24,494 nucleotides of DNA. Source: Monoraphidium neglectum (taxonomy: Eukaryota; Chlorophyta; Chlorophyceae; Sphaeropleales; Selenastraceae). Within the stretch, counting starts at the first letter, position 1; every line of letters starts with the position of its first letter. This document shows positions 20,684 to 24,494 of the stretch, in pieces. A program made the position numbers and the translations under genes. Where the stretch lies: the NCBI RefSeq assembly GCF_000611645.1, contig NW_014013617.1, positions 12,207-36,700 of the forward strand, written 5' to 3'. Below the pieces are notes generated by a model. That model worked only from the letters and a program-made list of their open reading frames with translations. It was not told where the DNA came from and ran no database searches.

Positions 20684-21516
20684 GAACTGTCCATGCGCTG
20701 CACCATGTGAGTGTTCTATGGTGCACTACAGGTCAAGCACGGTCTGGATCGATCAGGCCGGGGCCACTGCTGCAGGAGGGCATATGAACCTCAAGCACCC
20801 CCACACCCATTTGCCGAGAAGGCGTCGCGGTCCGCCTGGCAGACGTGGTAGCCACTAGCAGTTGAGTGACTTGACGTGTCCTTGGAGGGGGAGGCACAGC
20901 ACGCAGTTCGCCTTTGGCTCTTGCAGGTGCGCACGCTGACACGCCCTGACTGCACAGGCTGACAGGGCACCTGGGGGAAGGGAGTGCGAGGGAGAGTGCT
21001 GCACATTTGGTGTAGACAGGGTTGCGGTCAAGAGCGAGAATCTTCTGTTCAAAAGCTGCGTTGGTTGTTCCGTTGCTCCTCACTTTCTCCAATCGTCCGA
21101 GATGCTGCGTAACCATAATTTGGTCAGCAACCTACTAAATCAGTTCATATCACCGATCGTTGATTGTCATTTGTTGGCTGATAATCAATCGTGGGACGCT
21201 GCTGGCCATGGTGTGCAACTGGCAGTTGATCGGCGGCGGCGAGTTGACACAGCCCACTGCAGTGGCAGCCAGCTCCCCTCAGTTTGCACTAATGCGTTAT
21301 GTTATTTGTTACTGCCCTGCCTTTGGGGAAGCCACCACTGCCTTGGCTGCCCTTTCTCCTCGCAGCCACCTGCCCTCAGATTCACCAGCTGCCGCCCCTG
21401 GGCGGAGGCGGCAAAAAATGAGTTACACTCAGGTAATATGGCCGCCACGCGTCCATGATTGCTGCCATGAACACAACGACCCCACATGCCTCAAACCAGG
21501 AGCAAACCATGATCAC
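20684..21516. other. Intergenic region, oxygenase promoter and TrpG 3' UTR
   Basis: About 830 bp between the PhyH-like start and the anthranilate synthase stop, both minus strand. Contains a minus-strand TGTAA at 21423-21427. Frames seen on either strand lack recognisable features. Confidence 0.6.
21423..21427 (-). terminator. Possible TGTAA polyadenylation signal (ASB gene)
   Basis: TTACA on the + strand (TGTAA on the minus strand) about 90 nt past the anthranilate synthase beta stop codon, a typical distance for chlorophyte transcripts. Confidence 0.45.
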
Positions 21517-23436
21517 TCAAATAGTCGGCGCCAGCTCCCCGCGCGTGATCTTGACCCAGTTCTCCACGATCCGCTTCCCGCCCGCCGTGATGATGGACTC
21601 CGGGTGAAACTGCACCCCTTGGATGTGAGGGTAGCGCTTGTGCCGCACGCCCATGATGGTGCCGTCCTCAGTCCAGGCGGTGACCTCCAGGTCATCGGGG
21701 CACTTCGCCTTGTCAATCACAAGGCTGTGGTACCGCCCTGCCTCAAAAGGGCTGTGATCCAGGTGTGTGCGGAGTTTGGATGTACGCACGTCATGTGTGA
21801 ATTTCGCATGTATGAGGATTTTGTGCACGCGCGTCCGTGCATGCATGAGTTCTTGTCGTCGCATGCGTGTGTGCACACACGCACCAAAAGGCGTGGCTGC
21901 GCGCACATGCCAAGGTGGGCGTAGCGCCAACATGCAGCACTGAGGGCTGCACAAGGCAAGGGCCAGGGCAAAACTGCCAAGTGCATTTGAAGGGCGGTGC
22001 CAATCCACAATTCCGTCGTTCCGTCAACCCGTGGCCCTATCCAAAGTGATGACGAGGACCTTTGATGGCAGACAGCAACCGAGTGGCGAAACCAACGCTG
22101 GCAAGTGTACCTGTCAGGCCTCTAATCCAAGCACAGCCGAGCCACTCACTTTTCCAAGCCCTCCAGGATGCCCGCGTTGGTGTGGAAGACAGGCGAAGTT
22201 TTCCCGTGCATCACGCCAGTGGGTGCCCGCACCACGTCACCTGTCGTGCGTGGGTGGGAGGGGGCGGGCAGCAGCGACAGGCTGGACACATCGGCTTTGG
22301 TCATGCACCGTCGCAAGCAAGGTCGCGCAAGGAGCGCGGCCGTCAGCGGTCGCTGCTGCTGAGCTTTATCCAACTGTTCAAGAGCAAAGCGCTCGCAAAG
22401 TGGCCAGCGGCCTTAGCAGATGACTCGTGCTACTGCCACCTTACGGGCCATCAGCCAGCTGCCCGGAACCCGGTTGCTGCTGCTGCCGCACCTCCAAACG
22501 CCTCGCCGATGCACTGATGCCCCATGCATACGCCAAACAGGGGGAAGTCCGGCCCCAGCTCCTTCACTGCCTGCAGAGAGATGCCCGAGTCCACTGGCCG
22601 GCCTGCGTGTTATGTGTTGGTGATGACAGGGTCACGCCGGCAGGTGGTTCTGGTGCCTACGGTGGTCGCTCTAGAGGGGTATTAGAAGCCCAATGCATCG
22701 GCGGCCCCTGGCAGCTGCAACAGCTATTGGACAGATGGGTCGCCTAGGACATTTCAATCCATGTAGTCGTCAACCGCCGTTCCCTGCCCCCCATGATGCG
22801 TGCTGTGGCCTCACCTGGCCCCGGAGACACCAAGACCCCCGCCGGGTTCATCGCGCGAATCTCTTCCACGGTCTTCTCGTCGTTCTTAAAGACCACAAAG
22901 TCAGCCCCAAGATCTCCCAGATACTGCGGCAGAGGTGAGTATTACAAACAGTGTGCCGATATCCCCTCAGCAACAGCTGCCGACTGGTGGCTGGACAGCA
23001 GCACGCACCCGCACCATTTCGCACGCATAGCAGCAAGAGCATGCAGCAGGTGCGGCATGACACGACTGCCTGTGCTTGCCTGGCACAGGTTGTAAGTGAA
23101 GCTGTCATAGTTATCAATGACGACCACGGGACCTTTCTTTTCGGCCACTGCGGCCTTCGCTGCTGTCCTGGTTCGTCGATGCGTGCCCCGAACAGGCGCC
23201 GCTGCCAGCCCTGCGAGTGCGCTGTAAGTCAGCAACTCGAATGTCGCGATGTAACATGAGCAATCTAGACATCCAGGATCCACTTACGCTGCCGTGCGGG
23301 CAGCACGCCCGCGCTGCTGCAGTGCCTACTGAGCATGTGATGGTGTGTCGTTCCTGCGGCTATGATGAAATCGAAGCTGTGGGATGTAATTTTGTCGGCT
23401 TTGCAGGAAACACGAGTCACGCTGCGTTGCTGCCAT
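21517..23436 (-). CDS. ASB1: Anthranilate synthase beta (glutamine amidotransferase), plastid type
   Basis: Supplies ammonia from glutamine to the alpha subunit for anthranilate formation, the first step of tryptophan synthesis, normally in the plastid. Six exons join in phase (23436-23330, 23221-23080, 22923-22815, 22602-22492, 22240-22150, 21751-21517), giving 264 residues; Arabidopsis ASB1 has 276. Class I amidotransferase landmarks are all present: VVVIDNYDSFTYNLCQYLG, LVSPGPGRPVDSGISLQAV, the nucleophile Cys145 in FGVCMGHQCIGEAFGG, MHGKTSPVFHTNAGILEGLE, RYHSLVIDK, and the His236-Glu238 pair in GVQFHPESI. The first 60 or so residues are rich in Arg, Ala, Ser and Thr, consistent with a plastid transit peptide. 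The intron 22924-23079 uses a GC donor (CAG|GCAAGC). Exon 1 is the least certain part: its donor is CA|GTAGGC, and a stronger in-phase donor lies about 40 nt downstream behind an in-frame TAG. Confidence 0.93.
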
Positions 23437-24387
23437 CTTGTGCCGAGAGCAGAACGAACGAGGGTGCCGATTAGGATTTTGACCAATTTCTGCGCAATTA
23501 GAGTGCCAAGATACATAGAATTGTTGATTTGCGTTCAAAACCATGGCAACGCTGAGACTGCATCACTCCTGCAGGTGTTGACCAATGACAAGGTGATGAA
23601 GACCGCAATGGCACGCTGCGTTGGACTGTGAGCAGAGATGCAAGCATCCCCATAAAGCAGGAGAGAAATCACCGAAGTCGCATGCATGCAGTGAGGAGGA
23701 CGCCGTCACCCTGTGGTGACTGAAGGAGGCCACCACCGGTGACACCCACATGGCAAATGTGGCATGGTTGAATTGTGTACTGGTTCTAAGATAGACACAC
23801 CTGCCATGATCTATGTGCCAACAAACCTGCCGTGACATCACTGGCACACTGGAGCGCCTTGTTACTGTTGCGAGGCGGCTGAACGCATTCGTGGAAGCTG
23901 CAGTTGAGCATGCTATGATCGATTGCATGCAAGAGGGGCAGCTTCGACGCATGAGAGGTGGCACACACACGCCGGATCTTGGGAGGCCGCGCCTTGCCGC
24001 CGACTGCCGTCAGAAAAGAAACACCTGCAGGACTGCATGCTCCATCAAAAGCGTCCATGTCCGCACTCATAAAAACCATCAAAGAAGGGAGGTTGGGATC
24101 TCCTCCATGTGCCTCTTGAGCTATCTACGGCCCACACTTCATGCAAGCCAGGTCACAAAGCACCTGACTCCTGCTGCACCTGCCCCTGCCTGCGACCAAT
24201 TTGTGCCCATCTGCACATTCCTTGCCGGCGCAAATGCTACTTATCAAGACATTCCTGCTGGTATCTTGCGACCTGCTTTTGCAAGGCAGGCCATGCACGC
24301 CTCGCCGTCGCCGGATCCGGTCGAACCATCACTGTGGCACACTCTCCACTTTGACGATGCTGCCTCATGCCATCCCCATGTGCCACT
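23437..24387. other. Intergenic region, ACK 3' UTR and ASB promoter
   Basis: About 950 bp between the acetate kinase stop and the proposed ASB start, both minus strand. No convincing gene was found. A + strand frame (23813-24478) and a short + strand exon-like stretch (23575-23628) were considered and set aside. No minus-strand TGTAA was seen near the acetate kinase stop. Confidence 0.55.
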
Positions 24388-24474
24388 TCAGGCGGCGGCG
24401 CTGGCCTCTGTGGAGACGACCTCCAGAGTCTGCTGCGCTATGGACAGCTCCTCGTCTGTCGGGATCACGAGCAC
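24388..24474 (-). CDS. Acetate kinase, C-terminal exon (partial)
   Basis: Terminal exon of a minus-strand gene running off the right edge. After a good acceptor (GCCCGCCTAG) it encodes VLVIPTDEELSIAQQTLEVV and eight more residues before TGA at 24390-24388. The VIPTDEE...IA..T pattern is the characteristic C-terminus of acetate kinases, which interconvert acetyl phosphate plus ADP and acetate plus ATP. In green algae these enzymes act with phosphotransacetylase in fermentation or acetate assimilation, in plastid or mitochondria. Only 28 residues are visible, so completeness and location cannot be judged. Confidence 0.8.
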   Translation of the reverse strand: MLVIPTDEELSIAQQTLEVVSTEASAAA

Positions 24475-24494
24475 CTAGGCGGGCAAGATGATTT

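Noticed and set aside
22942..23283. ASB first exon starting at 23283 in the intron before 23221
   Set aside because: The codon is GTG preceded by an in-frame TAA, and the stretch ends in a good CTTACAG acceptor, so it is intron.
23543..23628. + strand ATGGCAACG start followed by an exon-like stretch with CTGCAG acceptor and GTGAGC donor
   Set aside because: The two parts overlap in conflicting frames, no continuation in phase was found, and flanking genes on the minus strand account for the region as promoter and 3' UTR.
23813..24478. Long + strand open frame (221 codons) at the right end
   Set aside because: Its 3' part is antisense to the acetate kinase C-terminal exon, which is clearly recognisable on the minus strand. 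The middle lacks any protein-like pattern. The first 40 codons look plausible, but no consistent exon structure was found.
1..24494. tRNA, rRNA, transposon, organellar or bacterial operon content
   Set aside because: No cloverleaf-like arms, transposase motifs, terminal repeats, Shine-Dalgarno-spaced operons or CRISPR spacing were recognised. The spliced genes with eukaryote-specific products indicate nuclear DNA. This was a visual check only; tRNAscan and repeat-library searches would be decisive.

Overview
The window looks like nuclear DNA of a GC-rich green alga, most likely a Chlorella-like (trebouxiophyte) chlorophyte. This is inferred from dense small GT-AG introns, long (CA)n tracts inside introns, TGTAA motifs downstream of several stops, a HUP-type hexose/proton symporter, a plant-type anthranilate synthase beta chain with a plastid-targeting-like N-terminus, and an SYP5-like SNARE. 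Gene models were assembled by hand by joining exons in phase. Most predicted proteins come out with the length and motif order expected of their families.

Layout, left to right. 96-2783 (+): 3' half of a hexose transporter, eight exons. 4036-5274 (+): intronless ALG7/DPAGT1-type GlcNAc-1-phosphate transferase. 5964-7358 (+): unrecognised coiled-coil protein with two RRASVG motifs. 8081-14016 (-): a 19-exon gene for a 746-residue protein with an N-terminal MCA/MLKL-like helical bundle, an EF-hand and two p25-alpha (TPPP-like) domains. 14664-16171 (+): Qc-SNARE of the SYP5/syntaxin-8 type, divergent from the previous gene across about 650 bp. 16551-17999 (-): BCAS2/SPF27/MOS4 spliceosome (NTC) subunit with a poly-Q tail, convergent with the SNARE. 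18621-20683 (-): phytanoyl-CoA-dioxygenase-like Fe(II)/2-oxoglutarate oxygenase. 21517-23436 (-): anthranilate synthase glutamine amidotransferase subunit. 24388-24474 (-): last exon of an acetate kinase that continues past the right edge.

The genes are not an operon or a functional cluster. They are ordinary, closely packed eukaryotic genes for sugar import, N-glycan synthesis, vesicle fusion, splicing, tryptophan synthesis and acetate metabolism. The most unusual item is the 8081-14016 gene, whose order (membrane-signalling-type helical bundle, calcium-binding EF-hand, two p25-alpha domains) I do not know as a described architecture. Second is the SNARE, whose ionic zero-layer glutamine is replaced by histidine. 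No tRNA, rRNA, transposon or CRISPR array was recognised.
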